Source: Verrucomicrobiales bacterium
GTDB lineage: Bacteria > Verrucomicrobiota > Verrucomicrobiia > Verrucomicrobiales > DEV007
DNA length: 7,236 nucleotides
Assembly (NCBI GenBank): GCA_023253615.1
Contig: JALRFZ010000501.1
Location: 1-7,236 of the forward strand
Direction: 5' to 3'
Within the stretch, counting starts at the first letter, position 1. Each line of letters starts with the position of its first letter. Under the pieces are notes generated by a model. It did not search any database and was not told the origin of the DNA. It was given only the letters and a program-made list of their open reading frames with translations. Shown in pieces: positions 1 through 7,100 of the stretch. Both the position numbers and the translations under genes were made by a program.

Positions 1-621
1 CCGGAGGCCATCAAAGAAGTCGCCAGGGACATGAGTCCGGCCTTCCAAAGCGGGGTGGCCGAACACCTGCCCGGGGCGCTGAAGGTCTTCGACCGCTATC
101 ACGTCATGGCCCTCGCGGGCAAGGCCACCGACGAGGTGCGACGGGAAGTCGCCCGCGAGGAGGGCGGCTTGGAAAAGGGAGCGATGTGGGCGCTTCGCGG
201 CAACAAGGAGCGACTCAATCCGGAGCAACTCGAGCAGCGCGAGCGTCTCTGTCGGGAATACGCGAAACTGGGACGCGCGCTGAGCTGGAGGGAGTGCCTC
301 GCCGATACCTGGCGCTACGTCACGCGCGAGGAGGCCGCGGCGCATCTGGAGATGGTCTATTCGTGGGGCAGGCGATGCCGCCTGGAGCCGATCAAGAAAC
401 TCTGCGCCACTCTCAAGCGGCACTGGGACGGAATCCTCGACTACTATCGAAACTCCACCACCAGCGCCGTCATGGAAGGACTCAACAGCCGCCTCCAACT
501 CGCTCGGAAACGGGCGAGGGGCTACCGCAACTGGAAGAACTTCCGAACCATCGCCTACTGGATCGCCGGAGGCCTCAACCCCGCCACCGGACTGCTCAAC
601 CCTCTGCCTCAGCGCTTCTGA
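1..621 (+). CDS. ISL3-family transposase, C-terminal part (5' end outside window)
   Basis: This is the right half of a DDE transposase that would cut and join the ends of its own insertion sequence. The frame is open from base 1, upstream of the first ATG at 31, so the gene starts outside the window. About 206 residues are visible of a family normally around 400 or more. Numbering from base 1, the ISL3 hallmarks are an Asp-Met at residues 10-11 (VARDMSPAF), a DRYHVM block at 31-36 matching the family's DRFHV, and a C-terminal block with Glu159 in SAVMEGLNSRLQ followed by RKRARGYRNWKNFR. Glu159 is the likely last acidic catalytic residue. The C-terminus looks intact and ends in a normal TGA. 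The family call is recognition of these motifs; whether the element is complete and active cannot be judged without the left part. Confidence 0.88.
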   Translation, partial: PEAIKEVARDMSPAFQSGVAEHLPGALKVFDRYHVMALAGKATDEVRREVAREEGGLEKGAMWALRGNKERLNPEQLEQRERLCREYAKLGRALSWRECLADTWRYVTREEAAAHLEMVYSWGRRCRLEPIKKLCATLKRHWDGILDYYRNSTTSAVMEGLNSRLQLARKRARGYRNWKNFRTIAYWIAGGLNPATGLLNPLPQRF

Positions 622-683
622 ACACCACACGCATCAGCAAAGCGCCAACTCATTTCGCGCTTATACCAAAAATCCCCTTTTTC
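1..683 (+). mobile_element. Right part of an ISL3-family insertion sequence; right boundary tentative
   Basis: The transposase fragment is followed by a short non-coding stretch, as expected for this one-gene element type. About 40-60 bases past the stop lies TATACCAAAAATCCCC then a T-run (662-682). Read on the complement, this resembles the ends I associate with ISL3 elements, where an ACCAAAATC-like core sits just inside the terminus. The exact end is not fixed because the left inverted repeat and the target duplication (usually 8 bp) are outside the window. Confidence is good that an element is present and low for the boundary. Confidence 0.5.
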
Positions 684-788
684 TCAAGCTTGAAATGCCA
701 TACTTCGAATAGGATCGCCGGAACGAGGCGGCCGCTCCGATTCCGGCACGCGATCCCCTCCTTGCATTCCCCGTCCCGTGCCGTTTAG
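622..788. other. Intergenic region between transposase and haloperoxidase genes
   Basis: This 167-base stretch has an AT-richer core (about 650-715) that contains the candidate insertion-sequence end and a 10-base palindrome, TCAAGCTTGA, at 684-693. It then returns to GC-rich sequence up to the haloperoxidase start. I see no convincing -35/-10 pair with normal spacing, no U-tailed hairpin and no RNA gene. Any promoter for the downstream genes probably lies here or has been displaced by the insertion. Confidence 0.45.
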
Positions 789-2282
789 ATGACGCCCATG
801 AGAAGCCTCCCCCGACTTTTCTGGTCCTGCGCGACCGTCTCCGTTTTTGTCTCCTCCTCCGCCGCGGAGCCGCTCAGGCACATGGATTCCACCAAGGGAG
901 AGAACGTCTCCGCCGCTTACCGCTGGCTCGACATCGCGCAGGAGGCCACCGCCCGCGAGGTCGACCGCAATGCCCCGCGCCCCACCGTGATCGCACGCAC
1001 CCTTTCGATCTGGGCGACGGCGATGTATGACGCCTGGGCCGCCTACGACGCCACCGCGGTCGGATCGCGCCTCGGCGGATCCCTGCGCCGCCCCGCCGCC
1101 GAACACACCGATTCCGACAAGGAAAAGGCCATCGCCCGCGCCTCCTTCGAGGCCCTGCTCTACGTCTATCCCGAGGATCGGACCTTCCTCGAAACGGAGA
1201 TGCGGCGCATGGGACACGATCCCGCGATCGTCTCCGATGATCCCGCCACGCCCGAAGGCATCGGCCGGCTCGCCGCCCGGGCCGTGATCGACTACCGCCG
1301 CCACGACGGAGCCAACCAACACGGCGACGAAGCCGGCGGCGACGGCACGCCCTACGGCGACTATACCTACTACCAGCCGGTCAATCCGCCCGACCGCATC
1401 CTCGATCCCGACCGCTGGCAGCCCATCACCTTCACCCTGCCCGACGGAAAGAAGGTCACCCCCGGATTCCTCACGCCGCATTGGTACCGGGTGAAACCCT
1501 TCGTGATCGAGCGCAGTGATCAATTCCGCCCCGGTCCACCGCCCCGCACCGACACGGATGATGCCACCCTGCGCCGCGAGACCGACCAGGTCCTCGCCTA
1601 CAACCGGGGCCTCACCAACGAGGAAAAAGCCATCGTCGAATTCATGCGCGACGGCCCGCGCTCCACCGGCCAGAGCGGCCACTGGCTGCGCTTCGCCCAG
1701 GATGTCTCGCGCCGCGACCGGCACGGGATCGACGAAGATGTGAAACTCTATTTCGTGATCGCCAACGTCGCCCACGATGCCTTCATCTCCTGCTGGGAGA
1801 CCAAGCGCTATTACGACAGCTCGCGGCCCTGGACGCTGGTGCGGCATTATTACCAAGGGCAGCGCGTCGTCGGTTGGGCCGGTCCCGATGGCGGCACCAA
1901 GGAGATGGCCGCCGAGGAATGGCATCCCTATTCACCGCTTTCCTTCATCACCCCGCCCTTCCCCGGATACACCAGCGGTCACGCCACCGTCAGCGGTGCC
2001 TGCGCGAAATTGCTCGAGCTCTTCACCGGCAGCGATGAATTCGACGCCGTCGAAAAGCGCCGCCATTGCGAGCTCACGGAGAACGACGGAGGCGAGGAGG
2101 TGACCCTCACCCTTCCGACCTTCTCCGCCACCGCCGAGATGGCGGCCCTCTCGCGGGCGCTGGGAGGATACCACATTCCCGTCGACAACGACGTCGGCCT
2201 GCGCGTCGGACGCGAGATCGCGACGTGGAGCTGGCCGAAGTATCAGGAATACTTCAACGGCACCGCGAAAGTGCGTCCCTGA
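789..2282 (+). CDS. Secreted vanadium-dependent haloperoxidase (chloroperoxidase-like, PAP2 superfamily)
   Basis: The family uses vanadate to oxidise halide with hydrogen peroxide, releasing hypohalous acid that halogenates or oxidises nearby organics. Residues 1-26 look like a signal peptide with cleavage after SSSAA, so it acts outside the cytoplasm. The N-terminal helical part (about 40-90, RWLDIAQEATAREVDRNAP and AMYDAWAAYD) is typical of this family. The C-terminal half carries the whole vanadate site: Lys339, Arg346, Ser396-Gly397-His398, Arg456 and His462. The 7- and 6-residue spacings equal those of Curvularia chloroperoxidase (K353/R360, R490/H496). Trp336 and Phe391 align with that enzyme's Trp350 and Phe397, the halide-pocket residues that favour a chloroperoxidase-like site. 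At 497 residues the protein is close to full family length. An alternative ATG at 798 gives a more standard signal peptide; neither start has a clear ribosome site. Halide specificity is inferred. The phosphatase branch of the superfamily is a less likely alternative. Confidence 0.9.
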   Translation: MTPMRSLPRLFWSCATVSVFVSSSAAEPLRHMDSTKGENVSAAYRWLDIAQEATAREVDRNAPRPTVIARTLSIWATAMYDAWAAYDATAVGSRLGGSLRRPAAEHTDSDKEKAIARASFEALLYVYPEDRTFLETEMRRMGHDPAIVSDDPATPEGIGRLAARAVIDYRRHDGANQHGDEAGGDGTPYGDYTYYQPVNPPDRILDPDRWQPITFTLPDGKKVTPGFLTPHWYRVKPFVIERSDQFRPGPPPRTDTDDATLRRETDQVLAYNRGLTNEEKAIVEFMRDGPRSTGQSGHWLRFAQDVSRRDRHGIDEDVKLYFVIANVAHDAFISCWETKRYYDSSRPWTLVRHYYQGQRVVGWAGPDGGTKEMAAEEWHPYSPLSFITPPFPGYTSGHATVSGACAKLLELFTGSDEFDAVEKRRHCELTENDGGEEVTLTLPTFSATAEMAALSRALGGYHIPVDNDVGLRVGREIATWSWPKYQEYFNGTAKVRP

Positions 2283-2336
2283 TCCGCTCGCGAAGACGTA
2301 CTCGCCGCCCACGCCGCCGACACCTATAGTGACGCG

Positions 2337-3464
2337 ATGAAAAATACCCTCGCCGCTTTCCTCCTCGCCATCGTCGCTCCGGCGCTCGCCGCCGACGGAC
2401 CCGACCTGCCTTGGGTGGATTTGTCAGGAGAAACGGATCGCCACGTCGTCATCGCCGCGGGCACCGCGGAGGTCTATCAGGGACATCCCACCACCCTGCT
2501 GATGCCCGATGGCAAAACGATCTACACCGTGTGGTGCATCAATCACGGCGGCGCGGCCGGCCCCATGGCGAAGAGCGAAGACGGAGGTCTCACCTGGACG
2601 CGGCTCGACGACCAGCTCCCCGCCGGCTTTTCGACCCATCAGAATTGTCCCAGCATCTACCGGCTCGTCGATCCGGCGGGCAAGGCGCGGATCTGGGTCT
2701 GGTCCGCCGCCCTCGGCAAACGCGGAGGACCCGGCATGCCCTCGATCATGAGCGAGGACGAAGGCAAGACGTGGAAAGAAATGCCGCCGCTCGGCTTTCC
2801 CTGCGTCATGACCTTCAGCAGCATCGTGAAATTGAAAGACGGCCGTTATCTCGGACTCTATCACAAAGGACCCGATGGCGCCGACAAGGCGCCGCTCGTG
2901 GTGTATCAAACCCTCACCGCCGACGGAGGTTTCACCTGGAGCGATCCGAAACCCGTCGCCGCCGTCGAAGGGAAGAACCCCTGCGAGCCCTTCGTCTTTC
3001 GAGCGCCCGATGGCGACGAACTCTGCTGCCTGATGCGCGAGAACACCCACAAGGGACGCAGCCTGATGATGTTCTCACAGGATGAAGGCGCCACCTGGAG
3101 CACGCCCGTCGATACTCCCTGGGGACTCAGCGGCGACCGCCACATCGGCACAAGACTGCCTGACGGCCGTTGGATCTTCGCCTTCCGCGACATGGCTCCG
3201 GAAAGCCCCACACGCGGACATTTCGTCGCCTGGGTCGGCACCTACGAAGACATCAAAGCCGGCAAGGGCGGCGACTACCGCATCAAGCTGCTCCACAGCC
3301 ACGCCGAGCGGGTCAGCGACTGCGGATATCCCGGCGTCGAGCTCTTGCCCGATGGCACGCTCGTCATCACCACCTACGTCAAATACGCTCCCGGTCCGGA
3401 GAAACATTCCGTCGTCTCCACCCGTTTCCGGATTGCCGAGACCGATGCTCTGGTGAAAGAATAG
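2337..3464 (+). CDS. Secreted BNR/Asp-box beta-propeller protein, sialidase superfamily
   Basis: A clear signal peptide (residues 1-18, cleavage after PALA) precedes a propeller domain filling the rest of the 375 residues. Four Asp-boxes of the S-x-D-x-G-x-T-W type are visible at 80-87 (SEDGGLTW), 139-146 (SEDEGKTW), 194-201 (TADGGFTW) and 247-254 (SQDEGATW), spaced 53-59 residues as propeller blades should be. Databases usually label such proteins exo-alpha-sialidase. However, the FRIP segment that supplies the first arginine of the sialidase triad is not seen: the equivalent stretch reads [14 protein letters not shown] (46-59). Later conserved stretches, RENTHKGR (234-241), FAFRD (281-285) and [11 protein letters not shown] (330-340), may hold active-site residues. 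I therefore call fold and export with confidence but leave the substrate open; it could be another acidic sugar or a non-catalytic glycan binder. The gene lies 54 nt after the haloperoxidase and 15 nt before the beta-helix gene. Confidence 0.82.
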   Translation: MKNTLAAFLLAIVAPALAADGPDLPWVDLSGETDRHVVIAAGTAEVYQGHPTTLLMPDGKTIYTVWCINHGGAAGPMAKSEDGGLTWTRLDDQLPAGFSTHQNCPSIYRLVDPAGKARIWVWSAALGKRGGPGMPSIMSEDEGKTWKEMPPLGFPCVMTFSSIVKLKDGRYLGLYHKGPDGADKAPLVVYQTLTADGGFTWSDPKPVAAVEGKNPCEPFVFRAPDGDELCCLMRENTHKGRSLMMFSQDEGATWSTPVDTPWGLSGDRHIGTRLPDGRWIFAFRDMAPESPTRGHFVAWVGTYEDIKAGKGGDYRIKLLHSHAERVSDCGYPGVELLPDGTLVITTYVKYAPGPEKHSVVSTRFRIAETDALVKE

Positions 3465-3479
3465 GCGGGTTCGCCGTCC

Positions 3480-5351
3480 ATGAGATTCCTCCTCCTCGCA
3501 CCGCTCCTTCTCTCGTCGGCGGCCTCTTCCGCGATCGCCCAGGTCGTGCCCATCACCTTTCCTGCGGCCGGCGGCATCGTCGATGTCAGGGAATACGGGG
3601 CCGTGCCCGACGACGAGGGCGACGACACCGCCGCGATCCAGGCCGCCCTCGACGCCTATCCGAACGGCAACCGCATCGTCTACCTGCCCCCCGGCGTCTT
3701 TGTCGTGCGCGACACCCTGCGCTGGCCCGCGGGCGACGGAGGCGGCAACGCGCAGAAGCGCACCATCCTCCAGGGCGCGGGCGAGACCCTCTCCATTCTC
3801 CGCCTCCCCGAAAACACCGCCGGATTCAACGACGGCGGCAAACCGAAACCGCTCCTCTGGACCGGCAGTGCGCCGGCACAACGCTTCCGCAACGCCGTGC
3901 GCGATCTCACCATCGAGGTCGGACCGCGCAACTCCGGGGCGATCGGGCTGCAGTTCAACGCGAGCAACCAGGGCACGATCCGCCATCTCACGATCCGCGC
4001 GGCCGAGGGCTCGGGCAAGATCGGGCTCGATCTCGGGCACTGCGATGAGATCGGACCGCTCCTCGTCCGACATCTCACCGTGACGGGATTCGAAATCGGC
4101 ATCAGCACGAAATGGCCCGTGAATTCAAATACCTTCGAACACGTCCTCCTGAGCAACCAACGCCGTCTCGGCTGGTGGAATTATCACCAGATGGTTTTCG
4201 TGCGCGATCTCATCAGCGAAAACCGTGTGCCCTCGATCTTCAATGAAAAGGATTCCTGGGGCACCGTCACGCTCCTCGGCGCGCACCTCCATGCCATCAA
4301 TCCCGACGGCAACACGCCGGCCATCCACAACCAGCGCCAGATGTATCTCCGCAACGTCGAGATTCTCGGCTACCGCCTCGCCGTCAACCATGATGACAAG
4401 GGCCGCGACAAAGGCGACATCGGACCTCCCGGCCTCATTGCCGAGGACACCTCGCACAAGAACGTACGTTCGCTCTTCCGCGAAGTCGGCGACGGCACCT
4501 TCGCCCAATCCGGGGAAGTGCCCCATCTGCCCGTGAAAGAAACACCCGTGGTCCCCTGGGGCGATCCCGCGAAGGAGTGGGCGAACCTGCTCGACTTCGG
4601 AGCCGATGCCACCGGTGCCGCCGACGCCAGCGCCGCCCTCCAGAAGGCGATCGATTCCGGCGCGAAGACCATCTACCTCCCCGCCGGCGCGAACTTCCTC
4701 TTCTCCACAACCGTCGAGATCCGCGGCCCCGTGCAGCGCCTCATCGGACTCGAGGGCCGCTTCACCGCCGAGGGCGAACCCGTCTGGCGGCTCGTCGATG
4801 GCAGGCACCCGCAGAAGCTGCCCGATGCTCCCATCGTCGTCATCGAACGCATGACCAATCAAAGCGGCGGTGCCGAGATCCTCGTGCGCCACGGGAGCGC
4901 CCGCACCCTCGTGATCAGCTCCGCGACCGGCTTCGCCGTCGAAGGCATCGGAAAAGGCGATCTCTTTCTCGACGATCTCTGCGGCCACCTCAACCGTCTC
5001 GCCCCCGGCCAGAGCGCGTGGTGCCGTCAGCTCAACAGCGAACGCGAGGGACTGAAATGCCGGAACGCCGGCGGCAAACTCTGGATCCTCGGGCTGAAGA
5101 CGGAGAAGACCGGCACCCTCATCGAGACGACCGCCGGCGGCATCACCGAGGTGAACGGCGTCTTTCTCTATTCCAACAGCGGCTGGAACGCCGGCGAACC
5201 CGCCTTCACCGTCGCCGACGCCACCCTGAATCTTTTCGGCGTCAACGAACGCAACTTCAACCGCCAACCCGTCACCCTCTGGGTACGCGAACGCCAGGGA
5301 GCCGAGACCCGCGAGCTCGCCGAGATGCCCTGGATCTACCTCGGCCGATGA
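3480..5351 (+). CDS. Secreted tandem parallel beta-helix protein (Pectate_lyase_3 type, GH55-like layout)
   Basis: The signal peptide is residues 1-20 (cleavage after SAIA, before Gln21). A first Pectate_lyase_3 N-cap is seen at about 33-80: DVREYGAVPDDEGDDTAAIQ followed by IVYLPPGVFVV. It leads into beta-helix coils marked by repeated strand starts at 141 (RDLTIEV), 168 (RHLTIRA), 197 (RHLTVTG), 242 (RDLISEN) and 291 (RNVEILG). A second, weaker N-cap at about 367-411 (WANLLDFGADATGAADASAALQ, then IYLPAGANFLF) opens a second helix that runs to the end. Two such helices in about 600 residues is the layout of GH55 exo-beta-1,3-glucanases, but related lyases and phage-type depolymerases share the N-cap, and I cannot place catalytic residues by eye. 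Fold and export are well supported; the reaction is not. The 15-nt gap upstream and the 4-nt overlap downstream place it in the middle of an operon. Confidence 0.82.
   Translation: MRFLLLAPLLLSSAASSAIAQVVPITFPAAGGIVDVREYGAVPDDEGDDTAAIQAALDAYPNGNRIVYLPPGVFVVRDTLRWPAGDGGGNAQKRTILQGAGETLSILRLPENTAGFNDGGKPKPLLWTGSAPAQRFRNAVRDLTIEVGPRNSGAIGLQFNASNQGTIRHLTIRAAEGSGKIGLDLGHCDEIGPLLVRHLTVTGFEIGISTKWPVNSNTFEHVLLSNQRRLGWWNYHQMVFVRDLISENRVPSIFNEKDSWGTVTLLGAHLHAINPDGNTPAIHNQRQMYLRNVEILGYRLAVNHDDKGRDKGDIGPPGLIAEDTSHKNVRSLFREVGDGTFAQSGEVPHLPVKETPVVPWGDPAKEWANLLDFGADATGAADASAALQKAIDSGAKTIYLPAGANFLFSTTVEIRGPVQRLIGLEGRFTAEGEPVWRLVDGRHPQKLPDAPIVVIERMTNQSGGAEILVRHGSARTLVISSATGFAVEGIGKGDLFLDDLCGHLNRLAPGQSAWCRQLNSEREGLKCRNAGGKLWILGLKTEKTGTLIETTAGGITEVNGVFLYSNSGWNAGEPAFTVADATLNLFGVNERNFNRQPVTLWVRERQGAETRELAEMPWIYLGR
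5348..5351 (+). other. ATGA stop/start overlap, likely translational coupling
   Basis: The TGA stop of the beta-helix gene (5349-5351) overlaps an ATG at 5348, and a second in-frame ATG begins at 5351. No Shine-Dalgarno-like purine run precedes it, so the downstream hydrolase is probably translated by ribosomes finishing the upstream gene. This ties the two products together in expression. Confidence 0.6.
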
Positions 5352-7096
5352 TGCGGGGATGTTTTGGTATCTTTGATAGGGTCAGGTCTTCCACCCTACC
5401 CTCTTGGGTCGGAGTGGTTTTCGCCCTGCCGCTCACCCTTTCGGCCGGACCCTGGCAGACGACCCTGGCCCCCGGTGATCCCGCCCTGCCCGAACCCGGA
5501 GTGCCCTGGCTGAGCGACGTCGTCGCCGAACATCGGCTGAGCGGCGACGGTCTCTCGCTCGTGCCAGGCGATGGGCCCTACGCGTGGAGCCGCACCGGCC
5601 CCTCCGCGGAGCCCTTCCGTCTCCTCGTCTCGGTGGAGGCATCGCACTACGACCGGGCCACCTTGTCGGTCTGGAACTGGCACAACACCCTCGTGCGCCA
5701 ATGGACGATCGAGCCGGGCAAGGAACAGGAGATCTCGATTGGCATCAACGGCCTCGGCAGCTACCTGCTGACGCTCGACGGATGGAAAGACGGGGTTTGC
5801 AGCCGCCGCCTCATCCGCAATCTCGCCGTCACCCGCGATCTCAACACGGCCCGCGAGACCTGGAAGAAGGACGAGTTTTTCGTCGGGATCTGCGCCTTTC
5901 CCGGCCGCTACCATTGGAAGCCCGGAGGCGATCCGACCCTCCCGGCGGGACTGTCCGAAGAGCAGGCAAGGAATCTCGAAGCCTCGCTCATCGCCCGCAC
6001 CGGACTCCAGGTCGTGCGCACGGATGAATCGCTTGAGATGGGTCGGAGAAAGGCCAAGGCGGGGGAAGAGGAGTTTTATTTCGACTTCTCCCGCATGGAC
6101 GCGGCGGTGGGATCCTACACCTCGCGAGGATTTCAGCTCGTGCTGCAAACGATGAACTCGGCCGACTGGGCGGTGCTGCCGCAGTATGAGGATCAAGGGA
6201 AAAACCGCTGGCGCTATCCCCATCAGGAAAAGCCGCAGCGCGCCTACCTCGCCGCGCTCGTGGAGCGCTATGGCGAACACGCCCGTTTCGTTCAGGTCTC
6301 GAACGAACCCGACCAGATCGGTTACTGGTCCGGCAGGAACGAGGAGTTCGTCACGCAATACCGTTTTTCCCTCGACGAGATCCGCCGCGTCGCCCCCCAT
6401 CTGCCGGTGACACAGGGCGGATACTCGCTCGTCGATGAAGCGAAATGCGCCTACTTCATCCGCGGGCTGCGCGGCCTCATCGATCTGCCCGCCTACAACG
6501 CCCATGGCAACCTCGCCGACTACAAACGCAGCTTCGCGACGATGCGGCGCCTCCAGGCCGGGGCGGGCGAAACGCTCGACGGCTGGGTGAACACCGAGGC
6601 GGGCTACAGCGCCTGGCGTCTGGACCAGGAGCGCCGCCAGGCCCAGGTCGACGCCCAGAAGGTGCTCTATTCGTGGGCGAACGGCCACGGCGGCATCCTC
6701 CTCTTCTGCTCGCGCATGACCCGGGGTCCCGGCCGCGACGGCCCGCCCGACTTCGGGCTGGTCGATTACCAGTATTGCCCACGCTTCGTCTACGCGGCGA
6801 TCTCCGCACTCACCGGCACCCTGACAAATAGCTCATTCCACAAGACGCTCGTCGAGTCGGAAGGCGAACATTTGTATGTCTTCAAGAAGGGAACTGATCT
6901 CATCGTCGCCGGATTCCATCTCGGTGAGACTCCTGCCCTGTTGACAATCGCACACGATGGAAAAGAAGTCGTCTTCGTCGATGAGATGGGCAACGAAAGG
7001 CTGATCGACGCGACCGGCAATCTGACCGTGAAGCTCGACGGCTACCCGCGCTATTGGATCCTGCGGGATGCCACGACGGTGGCCCGAACGAAATAG
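5348..7096 (+). CDS. Secreted TIM-barrel glycoside hydrolase, clan GH-A type
   Basis: The product (582 residues) has a basic N-terminus, a hydrophobic run at about 20-33 (WVGVVFALPLTLSA) that serves as signal peptide or anchor, and a beta-sandwich-like region to about 170. A barrel runs from about 176 (EFFVGICAFPGRYHW) to 490, followed by a small C-terminal beta domain (about 505-573). The retaining clan-A signature is visible: Glu320 in VQVSNEPD is the probable acid/base, and Glu417 in GWVNTEAGY the probable nucleophile, 97 residues later. GH39 and GH5-like families are candidates; I cannot assign one, nor the sugar. The frame is open well upstream into the beta-helix gene, but that part is a shadow: Arg/Pro-rich and without motifs. 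I chose the ATG at 5348, whose ATGA overlaps the preceding stop and implies translational coupling; the adjacent ATG at 5351 or the GTG at 5414 are alternatives. Confidence 0.83.
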   Translation: MMRGCFGIFDRVRSSTLPSWVGVVFALPLTLSAGPWQTTLAPGDPALPEPGVPWLSDVVAEHRLSGDGLSLVPGDGPYAWSRTGPSAEPFRLLVSVEASHYDRATLSVWNWHNTLVRQWTIEPGKEQEISIGINGLGSYLLTLDGWKDGVCSRRLIRNLAVTRDLNTARETWKKDEFFVGICAFPGRYHWKPGGDPTLPAGLSEEQARNLEASLIARTGLQVVRTDESLEMGRRKAKAGEEEFYFDFSRMDAAVGSYTSRGFQLVLQTMNSADWAVLPQYEDQGKNRWRYPHQEKPQRAYLAALVERYGEHARFVQVSNEPDQIGYWSGRNEEFVTQYRFSLDEIRRVAPHLPVTQGGYSLVDEAKCAYFIRGLRGLIDLPAYNAHGNLADYKRSFATMRRLQAGAGETLDGWVNTEAGYSAWRLDQERRQAQVDAQKVLYSWANGHGGILLFCSRMTRGPGRDGPPDFGLVDYQYCPRFVYAAISALTGTLTNSSFHKTLVESEGEHLYVFKKGTDLIVAGFHLGETPALLTIAHDGKEVVFVDEMGNERLIDATGNLTVKLDGYPRYWILRDATTVARTK

Positions 7097-7100
7097 AGCC

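Noticed and set aside
690..715. TTGAAA and TAGGAT as a promoter for the haloperoxidase gene
   Set aside because: The spacer is only 14 bases, too short for a normal sigma-70-type promoter, and the -10 match is poor.
684..1925. Long open frame (413 codons) antisense to the haloperoxidase gene
   Set aside because: The plus-strand frame holds a complete catalytic motif set. The antisense product is Gly/Val/Asp-rich without a recognisable domain, as expected opposite a GC-rich gene.
3464..3475. Small GGCG-GGTT-CGCC hairpin after the propeller gene
   Set aside because: A 4-bp stem without a U-run is not a terminator, and the next gene starts 5 bases later.
3075..4073. Minus-strand frame (332 codons) spanning the junction of the propeller and beta-helix genes
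   Set aside because: It overlaps two well-supported plus-strand genes and shows the same Gly/Ala/Asp bias as the other shadows.
4125..5267. Long open frame (380 codons) antisense to the beta-helix gene
   Set aside because: It lies wholly inside a gene with signal peptide and repeated fold motifs, and its product shows only compositionally biased sequence.
4577..5347. Upstream extension of the GH-A frame inside the beta-helix gene
   Set aside because: It is Arg/Pro-rich without domains, while the other frame encodes the second beta-helix. The hydrophobic segment just after the ATG pair at 5348 fits a start there.
5396..6688. Long open frame (430 codons) antisense to the GH-A gene
   Set aside because: The sense strand has clear NEP and TE catalytic motifs; the antisense frame has no motif and is a by-product of GC bias.
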